Below, piece after piece: positions 1 to 9,941 of a stretch of DNA of 64,000 nt. The stretch comes from Trema orientale (Eukaryota > Streptophyta > Magnoliopsida > Rosales > Cannabaceae). The notes under the pieces were generated by a model. It worked only from the letters and a program-made list of their open reading frames with translations. It made no database searches and was not told the DNA's origin. Made by a program: the position numbers and the translations under genes. Where the stretch lies: NCBI GenBank assembly GCA_002914845.1, contig JXTC01000017.1, positions 976,380 to 1,040,379 of the forward strand, in the 5' to 3' direction. Within the stretch, counting starts at the first letter, position 1, and every line of letters starts with the position of its first letter.

Positions 1-1632
1 GCTAGCTATCAAACCACTCACATGCATGTTCAATACCATATTTTTCACATATTTGGGTAGACATTATAGTCGTGCTCGACTGTAATGCATACGAAATTAA
101 TAAGATATATCTTATAGCTTTTCAACGAAGTAAACCGAGGAAAAAGCGTGTGGTACGTACTCTAATATATATATATAGTAAGTATCCTCCTAGTGGTTGT
201 AGAGGTTGAAGACGCTATCTAGCTGGATAGGTACGTAGACGTCCGTTTAAGGAAGAATATCTTCGTAGAAATATGTTACCTTTTCTTCAAAAAGGGAATA
301 TTTTACTTTTGTAACCTAATGTATGTAGATGTGTAGTAATCTAACTATGAAATGATGACATGAAAACTTTTGGTATTTGTGTGTTTCATGGATTGTATGT
401 GTCAAGCTTTTATCCGTACCTTTGCCGTAGGTCTTAGAATTGGGATTTAGTATAGACTAAGCTATGAGTGTGATTGTTAAATAAATCGTGCGGTAGTGTG
501 ATCGACGTTCGTTTGGGGAGAAAATAGTGCCATTAGTTGTATATAAGATCTGATATTTTGTTATGTTCGACTGCCTTCTTGGATATAGTGCAATTGTTTT
601 TCTGGATATATAAAATATGTTTTGCTATTGTAAAAAGTAAGATCTCTTTATCATAACATAATTAAAATTTTAAAGTGGAGGATTTTTTCCAAATGAGCTA
701 TCATTCACTCGTAACTTTATCATCTATTCATGAAGTTAACTTATTTAAATCATGTGTAACTTTATTAGTTTTGCGACATATTTAATAATCATAATTTAAA
801 TCAATATAAGAAAAGAATCAATTAATATATCTAATAATAATTTACTGAACTTTGAATACTAGATTAAGCTATTATTAAGAGTTTGAACCACCGTTGATGT
901 ATCTGATTTTATAAATTGGAAATTTTAGGGTGGCAAGAAAGCAAAATTCTTGAGCAACTCTAACCGGCCTGAAGAGGGATAATTTTTCCCCCCTATTTTG
1001 GTGTCAAAATATTACTTCCAACCAAACTTTAGAACTTAACACCAAATTGGTGCTATGAACAGTATAACAACAGTGTTTTGGTTCATTCGAAGTTGCCTTA
1101 AAAAGTTTTTTTCTTTTATTTTCTAATGTTACCCCCAACTTTGTACTTTCGTACAAATTTATTTCCAATGTATATTTTTTATTATCTTTTATTATTTTTT
1201 GTATAACATTTAGTGCAATGTGTTGGAGATTAATGTATAAAATAGTGTGAAAATTACAGCATTTTAAAATTTTGGGTTGAAGAACTTAGAAACGAAATCT
1301 CTGTACTCCAGAAGATACGAGAGAAAATTGGCATATGATCACAATTTAAAGAGCAATGCTAGTCTTAGAGGGGAAACTCAACAGCAAAGTTTTTTTTTTC
1401 CCTTCTTTTATTTATATTTATGTTGTACAATCGATTTATTCATAGTTAAGAGAGATGTTTTCTTTCTTTTTATTTTACATTTTTTTTTTGAAAAGGTAAC
1501 AGTGTTTGAAAGAGAAGTTTTATGGGCACCTTCTGGTGCTGAAACCGAACACTGCCATAATGTGGATTCCATAAGCGCATTTTAGGAGTGGAGTAGAAAG
1601 AGCTATTTTTGTAACTATATGGAGATAATATG
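1..1632. other. AT-rich intergenic stretch, no gene seen
   Basis: No open reading frame here looks like a protein, and no RNA gene is recognisable. A short AT microsatellite lies near 163-176. The block near 950-1080 (starting gagcaactctaaccgg) resembles the end of a MITE by its opening words only; I found no matching opposite end, so it is not called. Confidence 0.5.
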
Positions 1633-1882
1633 TACATTAAAAAAATTTTATTTTTAGTGACGATAAAAATTGTGATTAAAAGTCAAAAATTATGACTAAA
1701 AGAATATTAATATCCTTATGTCGTTACTAAAAAGTCCGTGACTAAAAGTTTTAATTACAAAAATCGCTATTTGTTGTGACTAAATGTACTTTTAGTTACA
1801 ACAAATTTTATTATTATAAACAAAAGTGCTCGTTAATATTTTCTCTTTTTCCAAATTCTTTTTTTTGAAAGCTTGGACTGAT

Positions 1883-2995
1883 TACTACAAGAAAAAAAGT
1901 GAATTTTGGACACTTATACCTATTTTTCTAAAAATAATACTAAATTTACGACCTTTCAAAAATAATAAAAATCCCGTACAACGTTTTTAGGGCATTTTTC
2001 TAAATATTTTGGGAGCTAGAAAATGTGGTGGTATTTTAGTAAATAAGTCATCTTTTTTTTTTTTTTCAGGAAATCACAGAGATTTCCTAAAAATCAATTT
2101 GGTTTCTTATTAGCGGAATATCATGTACATAAGTAAATCACATGAAACTACAAAAGTTTCTTAAAAACCAGTTTAGTTTCCTTTAGCAGAATATCTTGTA
2201 CGTAAGTAAATCACAGGGAACTACGAATATTTCCTGAAAACCATCGTGGTTTCTTTTTTGCAGAATGCCATGTAGTTAAGAAAATCACATGAAACCACAA
2301 AGGTTTCCTTTAGTAGAATGCCATGTAGCTAAGTAAATCACAGGAAACCAAAAAGGTTTCCTGGAAACCATCGTGATTTCTTTTTTGCAGAATATCATAT
2401 AACTAAGTAAATCAAAGGAAACCACGAAGGTTTCTACTTAATTGTAATTAAGCAATTTCATCGAGCATTTGGTGTACAACAATTCTACATCTAATAATTC
2501 TACACAATTGTCTTTGATTAATATCGCTGGTTTCTTTGGTAAACAAATTAGTTTCTGATTACTGTTAGAAACCAATATCATTATTGAATTCAAGATTGAA
2601 CAGTTACAATATTGGTGTGTGGTTTCTAGTAACGAAATTATTAACTTCCCCATAACACAACTAATGATTATTTTATTTCCATTAACTATATTCTCCATGC
2701 GAAGTGCATCAATCGAAACCGTATAACAATGCACACTTGGCATTAAATTGCAACTAATCATGGTATTCAAAATTACCAAAGCAGAGTCATATTTATCTTC
2801 TTTACATTATTCACTAATCATAATGGCGCCATCAGCAATTGCTCGTGCCTCTAGATTTCCATATCTGCGTTTCAAGAGAGATATGTCATTTTTCTAATAA
2901 AGATCGTACGAAAATATATGTTTTTGTTTAGGTCGTATTTTGAGCAATATTTTTAAAAAAATCGTATCTGGTGTCTTTTTCCAAAAAGAAAAAAG
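1883..2995 (+). mobile_element. Nested CACTA-like element with internal minisatellite
   Basis: It begins TACTACAAGAAAA, one base from the CACTA consensus. The sequence at 1915-1980 (containing ttacgacctttc and ggacacttatacc) is repeated in inverted form at about 2900-2975 (ggtcgtattttgagc, ggtgtcttttt), giving partial terminal inverted repeats. The interior holds a run of ~73-bp repeats. A second copy of the same sequence, in reverse orientation, lies at 55190-56003. No transposase is seen; the right terminus is approximate and decayed. Confidence 0.5.
2060..2440. repeat. Degenerate ~73-bp minisatellite
   Basis: The word AAGTAAATCA with its flanks recurs at 2131, 2204, about 2278, 2331 and 2405, spacings of 73, 74, 53 and 74. 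Each unit carries an inverted pair of GGAAACCA/TGGTTTCC-like words, so units can fold on themselves. The same repeat occurs inverted at 55380-55830. Confidence 0.75.
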
Positions 2996-3282
2996 TCACC
3001 ATAGATTGACGAATTTTTATTTTTATTTTTAATTTTTTGTGTGACTAAACTAACATTTACTCAATTTATAATTTATTGTGACTTAAAATAATATTTAGTG
3101 ACAAGTTTTCATTATTGTACTTTTATAGTCACAACTTTTTGTATAAATAATAAAACAGATTGCCACCGCATATAATCACAGCAAGATTCACGACATATTA
3201 ATCATTACATTCTTTAGTCGTGAATTTTTCATTTTAGTTACAAATTATGTTGTGACCAAAATTAAAGTTTTCTTGTATAGTG

Positions 3283-4235
3283 TCAAGATCTTCTGTATTT
3301 GCTGAAACAAAATCCTGCAAACTCCTTAACAAAACTAAGGCATGCAAACTCCTTAACAAAACTAAGGCAATAGACCGCACGTATCTATACTGGTACTTAT
3401 TCGTCTGTATGTAGCTAATACCGTGTTGTGGATAATGACTTCAATGTTGAAACGTTATACATAATGACACTTCAACGTTGAAACGTTATACTTAATGACT
3501 AAGCACTGTTAATGTGGAATTACAGTAAGCATGTCCTTTTTTTTAATGGAAACAATGAGCATATACTTATGTGCATATCGAGATATATATTGTGTGTATC
3601 AAACAATCTACCTCCCTTTTTTCGGGGATTTTATTTTTTTTGTGGTTTTGCATGTCCCTTTTTTCGTATGCTAAAAATAAATGTGGTCATAACGCAGGGC
3701 AAGAAAATTGCGGCCGTGGGGGCAATTTAGTCATTACACAAGAAAGTGACCCTGCGAGTTTGGTATGGACGGCAGAGCTTCCAGTCTTATGGTGGTTGAA
3801 CGAAAAGGGTTGGGTCTTCAGTCCTCGTTATGCAAGGTCGGTAACTCGATGGCATTCCGCGTAAATATTGTCGGCTCGGAGGGTATTTTAGTAACTCTGA
3901 ACCAGCACACGTGATCCTGGGATACGAATACAAACAAGGAGGAACTTTTTTTGAGGTGACGCCAAAACTAAATCTTTCCGTTCCTTAAAACAGGGAAAGA
4001 GGGTGAAAACGCAGCGTTTTGCTGACTTCAGCGGCGCATGTTAGACTGGACTTCACATTTCTTCTCTCATTTACAAAGAATGGGTAGCGCAAGCAACGAA
4101 TTTATGTACAAGTTTAAACCAAGACGTCGCCGTTTAGAGACCCCCCAAAAATGAAAAAAGAGAAAAAAAGAAAAAAAAAATTTGAAAGACGCGTCGTTTT
4201 GTACGGACGGAGAAAGGTCTTTTTTGTTAGGGGTT
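3283..4235. other. Intergenic, two short tandem duplications
   Basis: A 27-bp unit is perfectly duplicated at 3316-3342 and 3343-3369. A second unit of about 29-31 bp (containing GTTGAAACGTTATAC) is repeated at 3434, 3463 and, partially, 3494. GC content rises from about 3690. Short open frames at 3512-3864 have no recognisable product. The last part (about 4000-4235) is the expected 3' flank of the phospholipase gene. Confidence 0.6.
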
Positions 4236-5591
4236 TTAAACTCGGTGTCGTTTATGTTTGCCAAGCACTCTTCTGGCCGTAGCTCTAAAAGGACACGTGG
4301 AGCTCACGAAGCCATCGACCAGGTGGAGATACGTCTTGAGCTCGTGACACGTGGCGACGTTGAACCCGCTGAGGTACGGGGAATCCCTGCTGCTGAGCCT
4401 CAGCTCCTTTCCCACCTCCGCGTAGACCCAGGGAGTATCCTTGACCCGCTTCCGTATCCAGCTGGGGAGGGCCGCGACGTGGAAGTCGTGGGGTCTGGAC
4501 GCGTGGCAGTCGTCCAGGACGAACCCGGGCACCTTGGTTATCGGATCTTCCGAGTTCACTATCCTCAGCACCTTAGTCCCTTGCTTCTCCAGGCGACACC
4601 GGAAGCTCCGGTTCCCCACGCGGGGCCCACCGAACGACATTACCGTCACGAGCGGCGCACGCTTGAAGTGGGTCTTGATGTCGTACGCCGCCAGCGTGGC
4701 GAGCGCGGCGCCGAGGCTGTGGCCGGTGATGGTCAGGCTCAGTGGCTCGTCGCCGTACGACTGGAGGAGCCTGCCTATCTCTTCCCGTACCATTTGCTGG
4801 AGGCTCGGGTTGAGCTCCGTACCCGATGTGTAGAGGCTCAGGAACCCGCTCTCGACCATGGGCCCGCACCCGTCTGGGCCTGTGGGCCGCCCGGTCCTGT
4901 TCGGGAGATGACTTAGGGTGGCCCGGAGATTCTCGAGCCACTCTAGACACGTGGCGGTGCCCCGAAAGGCGATCACCACGTCTCGGCGGCCGAGCCGGGC
5001 GATTTCCTCCTTGTCCTGACAGACCGCCACGTAGCCTATCCAGCTGGACCGGGTCGCTACCCAGCTGGGCGCCCGGCCCACCCAGCCCGGGAGCTGAATG
5101 CCCGAAGTGGCGCGAAGGTTTCGGGTCAACCGGTATCCGGTTTCTGGCAGACCGGACCGGTCCAGCAATGAGCTCTTGGGGAACTTGCAAGTAGCATAAG
5201 AAGGAGAAGAAGGGTCAAAGTCAAAGGACTTATAGGCAGCATCAACGAACTGGCCGTACCGTAGTATCTCTTGGCGCAAGTTGTCATCAAGTGGGTCTAG
5301 TAAGCCGTCCCAGTTGCTCACGCCTTGGTACTCCATCCATTTCTTTCCGAGTCTGGTCCGGTCCGACCGCGGTGGCTGAACCGGGTCCAGCAATGCGGTT
5401 TCAAAGGCGTTGATATGGCTTCGGCGATCGTCGTCGAGACTCAGATTCTGTACTCTCAGTCTGGTCATCGGCTGAGACTGTTGAGCAGTGAGAGTGCAGC
5501 ACCGGATTGGTAATGGTCGAACTGTAGGATTAGTAGTAGTAGTGGTAGTAGTACTGCATGGGACAATCACTCTAATGGAGTTTAGCTTCAT
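4236..5591 (-). CDS. Chloroplast DAD1-like phospholipase A1 (class I, intronless)
   Basis: A 451-residue lipase of the plant class I phospholipase A1 / DAD1-like family. Such enzymes remove the sn-1 acyl chain from membrane glycerolipids in plastids, and several family members feed linolenate into jasmonate synthesis. The N-terminus (about 1-45) is rich in Ser/Thr with a run of seven Thr and almost no acid residues, as in a plastid transit peptide. The alpha/beta-hydrolase core has the nucleophile elbow GHSLG (290-294, Ser292), a likely catalytic Asp349 in NSEDPITKVPG, and a likely catalytic His416 in CHELKTYLHLVDGF. FRGT (209-212) and SFGGPRVGN (319-327) are further family blocks. The Met start is preceded by a TATA box about 175 bp upstream. 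Length and single exon are normal for the family. The gene is strongly GC-rich against its AT-rich flanks. Exact orthology (beta, gamma or DAD1-like) cannot be fixed by eye. Confidence 0.93.
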   Translation of the reverse strand: MKLNSIRVIVPCSTTTTTTTNPTVRPLPIRCCTLTAQQSQPMTRLRVQNLSLDDDRRSHINAFETALLDPVQPPRSDRTRLGKKWMEYQGVSNWDGLLDPLDDNLRQEILRYGQFVDAAYKSFDFDPSSPSYATCKFPKSSLLDRSGLPETGYRLTRNLRATSGIQLPGWVGRAPSWVATRSSWIGYVAVCQDKEEIARLGRRDVVIAFRGTATCLEWLENLRATLSHLPNRTGRPTGPDGCGPMVESGFLSLYTSGTELNPSLQQMVREEIGRLLQSYGDEPLSLTITGHSLGAALATLAAYDIKTHFKRAPLVTVMSFGGPRVGNRSFRCRLEKQGTKVLRIVNSEDPITKVPGFVLDDCHASRPHDFHVAALPSWIRKRVKDTPWVYAEVGKELRLSSRDSPYLSGFNVATCHELKTYLHLVDGFVSSTCPFRATARRVLGKHKRHRV

Positions 5592-5763
5592 ATTCGGTAC
5601 TTCTTTTTGAGGTTTATAAGAGAGAGAAGAAGAAGAGAAAAAGAAGCTTTTAATGATTAACTCTCTCTTTATATGGCTACGTATTACAAGCTATACAAAT
5701 AGAGGGAGAGGGGCGAGAGAGAGATCAATATTTTTCTACTTGGACAGGGAGCTTGGAGGACGG

Positions 5764-5771
5764 TTTTTATA
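5764..5771 (-). promoter_or_regulatory. TATA box of the phospholipase gene
   Basis: On the minus strand this reads TATAAAAA, about 175 bp upstream of the phospholipase ATG, leaving a plausible 5' leader of 130-150 bases. The leader is CT-rich on the coding strand, a common feature of plant 5' UTRs. Confidence 0.55.
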
Positions 5772-5891
5772 CTTGCAAAAAGTGTATGTGTTGAGAGAGA
5801 GAGTATGGCTTCTTTTTTTTAAAAGGAAAAAGATGATTGAAAAGTGGGATGTGTTTCATACTGTATTTGTATGTGTATGATTGGTATGTAC

Positions 5892-5927
<36 letters not shown>

Positions 5928-7657
5928 GATGTACTGGGTAGGTACATACGGTTGGTGGGGACAAGATTCATAACTGGAAAAACTGCACTGGGGCCAGTAC
6001 TGCTTAGTGATGGATGAACGGCTCAGATTATGAGGTAGATTATGATGGGGCCAATCGCGTATATTATGACTTATGAGGTAGATTAAGATGGGGCCAGTCA
6101 AATTTTTTTTTTTTTCCTGCAAAAAAGAAAAATCACGTATCATACTTTCGATCAAGCTGGATAGTTTGACTATACAAAATTGAGTAAATAAACGAATATC
6201 ACTTTCGGACAGTATATTCAGATCTAGCTAGGTTGAAACACGGAGAAAATTAGCGTTACATCAGAGCGGCCCAGATCTAACTCGGCTCGGATCGGCTAGG
6301 CTTAGCTTTTTGGAAGCAATAATACTATAATAGTCATTCCCTGTTTGGCGGTTAAAAGGGAATGTTTTGAAACCTCGTGTAGGCACGACTCATGCAGGGC
6401 CAAAGGAGGTAATTAAGCAAAACTTGATCGTGCATCTCAATTTTCACATGCTCCATCTCGTGCTTCAATTCTCCTCGTGCACCTTTCGAGTTCGAATTTT
6501 CTCATGTTTGATTAATTTTCTCATCTGTGTATTTGGCTCGTTGTGTTTCCATGAGATATATATATCTGGTTCTTGTAGGGTTTTTTTTTTTTTTTTTGTC
6601 TTTTTTCACATTTTGTTATTGATTATATGATCAGCAAATGAAGAAAATAGTCATAGATGTGCTATTTTTGGAGGCTATTAAAAATGTTGTCTAGTTTTAT
6701 GTATATGTGTATTATATCTTTCTTGTCAGGAAGAACATTTCCATGCAAGAAACGTTATGGTCTTTCTTGTTAGCATGAGATTTTGTTCATTGCATGGTGC
6801 GATTTGGAACATGGCACGTCCTAATTAAGTTGTTTTGGATCCAACGTTTTCTTTCTTTTCCCAATATTGATAAGTATGTGTATATTTACATATGGTGTTT
6901 TCGAGCTTTGTTTCCTATAAACAACTTTTTTAAAGTAACCACATTAAAAAGTTTTAAGAGTTTTTCACGTAAAAGATAACTATCTAAGTAGTAGTAGTTA
7001 GTTTTCGTATGGAATTCATCTTGAGAAGGATAAAAAAGTGAACATATAGGTACGTATATATACACAGAATCGTCTTAGAAAATACTTTTTTGACTTGTCA
7101 AGTATTTTGTAAAAAATAGAATAATTTTTGCAACAAGAGTAATTAACTAATAATTATTCAATGTTCATGATATGAACTTTGATGTGTGTATACTGTAAAT
7201 CATATATACATAAGTATATATGCATAGTCAGATCATTCAGTTATGTGTAAAGATGATCGGTAGATAGAACAGTAGTTTCTGAAAAGTTGGCAGAACTTCT
7301 AGTCACCTGTCCTCAAGCTGACACAATTATTGCTTGGTAAAGTAATTTTGGACAAATATAGTATATACCTTGAATTATAATGTTGGTGGATTCTTCACTT
7401 TTCAAATATTGGGCCAGAGTTTAATGCACAACCATATGTTCCCTAGCACATTTATTACTTTTTTTAAAAAAGGAAAATCCGGTTTTTTCCTTTTCTTTTT
7501 CTTTCTTCTGTGAACCCAATGAGATGATTCTTAAACTTTTTTCTGGACAGAGCACAAATGGACAAGAAGAAGAAAATTCAGAGTGGTGTGGTGTTTTAAA
7601 ATTTTTTTTATTTTGTACTTTCAGGTGCATATTTTATTATACATTGTGTATTGAACT
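5772..7657. other. Intergenic, upstream of phospholipase
   Basis: Contains a GA/CT microsatellite of about 14 units at 5896-5923 and a 27-bp direct repeat at 6028-6054 and 6071-6097 (period 43, containing GGTAGATTA and GATGGGGCCA). The rest is AT-rich. Short frames at 6367-6979 have no recognisable product. Confidence 0.6.
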
Positions 7658-7662
7658 TGAAG

Positions 7663-9936
7663 TGTAAAATCCGAATTTTTTTAAGGATAATTAAGTAATT
7701 TTGATTTAAGAGCAAATTGGTAAATTTGAAAATTTGGATTAATTAATTAAAATATTTGGAATATTTTTAATTAAAGTATTGGATTTGAACCCGGAAAAAA
7801 TAAGGTCCAGGTACATTGAGGCAAAAGCGAAAAAGAAAATAAAATTGGGGACCAAAATATAAATAATTGAGGGTATAAATGAAAAAAAAATTTCAAAAGC
7901 TAGGCTAAAGTGTAATTACTGAAAGAGTGCTACAGTTTTAAAAATTACCTATAAATCTCCTAAAAGCCCCTCATTTTTTCCTGAAGCCCGTGCCATTTTT
8001 GAGAAACTCTTCCCCTTTGCACTGTTCATGCGCAGCCAAATTCGAGCCCGAGCAACCCCACACGCCACCCCGCATCCTAGCTCAGCCACCGACGAAGCAA
8101 CAACAGCAAACCCTGCTAGATTTCGTCGCTGGTAGCTGGAGTTATAGCCGTCTGAAGCTTCTGCCATCGATCGGGTTTTTCGGCCGTAGATTCGTCGTCC
8201 GACGTCCTTTCGTCTCACCGCTAGCGCCGTTAGCTTCGTCTCGACGCTGCCGTCTATTTCCGATCACTTTCAACCAATAACACAGCTCCAGTGAGAAACT
8301 CGTCACTATTATAATATTTTAATATTAAATTTGTGGTATTTTTGTAATTATTTCAGAAATGAATTATTTAGCCCGAGAAAATTATACCATGTTAAAGAGG
8401 AGGTTGAAATGAGAATAAACATGATTTTGAAGTGTCGAAACAGTATCCGGAAGTGCGTTAATTTTCAAATAGAAAAAGTAGCATTTTTTTAAATATTTCC
8501 AAATTTTGATATTTTATAATTTTCGGATTTTTGAGCCCATTTAGTGCTTGGGACTTTGAATTTGGACTCAGTGAGGTCGAGAGACGAATTTTGATATAAA
8601 ATATCACTATATTCTAAAGTGACATGAAAATCGAGAAAATGGCTCGTGAATAGTGCCGTTTTGCATGCCATAAGCCGGTCCCACACTGGAACCCATTTTT
8701 CGACAAATGACATGTCTAACTCAGCATTTGTGGGTACCTTGAATTCAGTGGTGACCTCCGTTTATCAATCTGAGACTCCGTTTGGAAATTCACTTTTTCA
8801 AGTGAACGTGTCAGGATTTGAAAACGATTGTCTGAGCAACTAGGTGACCAATAGAGGACTTTTCTAGCGTCGTTAGCTTGGTATAACTACCATTTCGAGG
8901 TAAAGGATCTGATTATCTTGTTTTACATGTGGTTTTATGCAAGTTTTATTTGCAGGATTTAATTAAATCATTGGCACAGTACTGCCGGATTTTTAAAGTA
9001 CAAAATAGATTTTTATTTAAAAATCAGAACATGTCTAGAATATTACTGCACGGTTGTTTATTTTGCATCTCGTATTACACATACCATAGGATCATACAAG
9101 TGGTCCATATTAGGTATCGCGGTGTTTAGTGTGCAGCCAGTATCCCTGTCCTGGGTGAGAGCCCATAAACATGCGCGTGGTTTTATGATTACTCCCATTC
9201 AGTAGACGTAGGCATTTAGTTGCCCTTATGGTTCGGTAGGCATAGACCCATAGATGTCCCTCTAATTTTCTGGGATAGGTATCAGGTATAAAGTACTTAG
9301 TACACATAGTACGACTTACTCGAGTTCGTGATGAGAGGATGCGAGCTCATGGGATTATTTAATTTGTGATATGTGTACCATGGATTATTTATCTGGTTTT
9401 AATGTATAGTTTGAATATGATTTCTGTTGATGATTTCAATTCGCTTTTGATTCGATATTTTGTGGACTGTTTTCAGAACAACTGACCATGCAAGAATTTT
9501 TGAATTAAACGTTTTTCCCAAAAAGGTAATTGGGTATCCTACTTGGTATTTCATGCTCACACCCCTTATTTTTCTCTCTTAGGTAGTGCTCAATATAATT
9601 TGGGAGACTCAGTAGCATAACAATGAGAAGTTGCTTATTTTGTTGTTTAGTTTGTAAGTGTGTATGACAGAACTGTTTACTTTCTTGGCTCGTATTAATA
9701 TATAAGGGCCCGTATCACGGACTCGGTCTGTATAACTATTATACTGGATTGTGAGACTGCTGATAATGATGCTTGGTTTGTTTTACAAATTTCTTTAACA
9801 TTCTATGTCTAATGGTGATCACAAAACTGTGAGAATTTTATTTTAAAATTATTTTAAAATTTTTTTAAAAACAACTTTTGAATTTTCATTTGTGGAATTC
9901 CCTTTCTGCCACTGACTTAGAGTTTGGGTCGTGATA
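7663..9936. mobile_element. Solo LTR of a large Ty3/gypsy element (Tekay/Del-like)
   Basis: The block starts TGTAAAATCCGAATTT and ends GGGTCGTGATA, resembling LTRs of large chromovirus-type gypsy elements (TGTAACATCC... to ...GGGTCGTGACA) with C-to-T decay at the ends. It is bounded by the perfect 5-bp duplication TGAAG at 7658-7662 and 9937-9941. There is no internal gag-pol, so unequal recombination between two LTRs is the likely origin. A TATA-like CCTATAAATC lies at about 7949. At 2274 bp it is a long LTR. The lineage assignment rests on terminal words only; the solo-LTR call rests on the TSD. Confidence 0.8.
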
Positions 9937-9941
9937 TGAAG

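Larger units (their letters stand above)
1633..3282. mobile_element. CACTA-like non-autonomous element (outer)
   Basis: The right end (3266-3282) reads TTTTCTTGTATAGTG, the reverse complement of a CACTA-type terminus (CACTA-CAAGAAAA). The left end near 1635 (CATTAAAAAAATTTT) is a weaker match. Both flanks are full of the subterminal word TTTAGTCACAA in direct and inverted orientation (1650-1830, 3005-3270), which is typical of CACTA subterminal repeats. The same left-end sequence recurs at 39367, so this is a family. No transposase coding is visible, and no convincing 3-bp TSD was found. A second element is nested at 1883-2995. Confidence 0.55.

Noticed and set aside
3512-3864. Two short overlapping plus-strand frames
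   Set aside because: No domain, no promoter or splice context; they overlap each other in different frames.
4182-4916. 244-codon plus-strand frame over the phospholipase gene
   Set aside because: It lies antisense to a clear lipase with intact catalytic motifs and has no recognisable domain; GC-rich composition keeps other frames open.
4573-5190. 205-codon minus-strand frame
   Set aside because: Same strand, different frame within the phospholipase; Arg/Pro-rich shadow of GC-rich codons.
7949-8280. Two opposing frames of about 90 codons
   Set aside because: Inside the 2.27-kb solo LTR; the GC-richer part of the LTR gives chance open frames.
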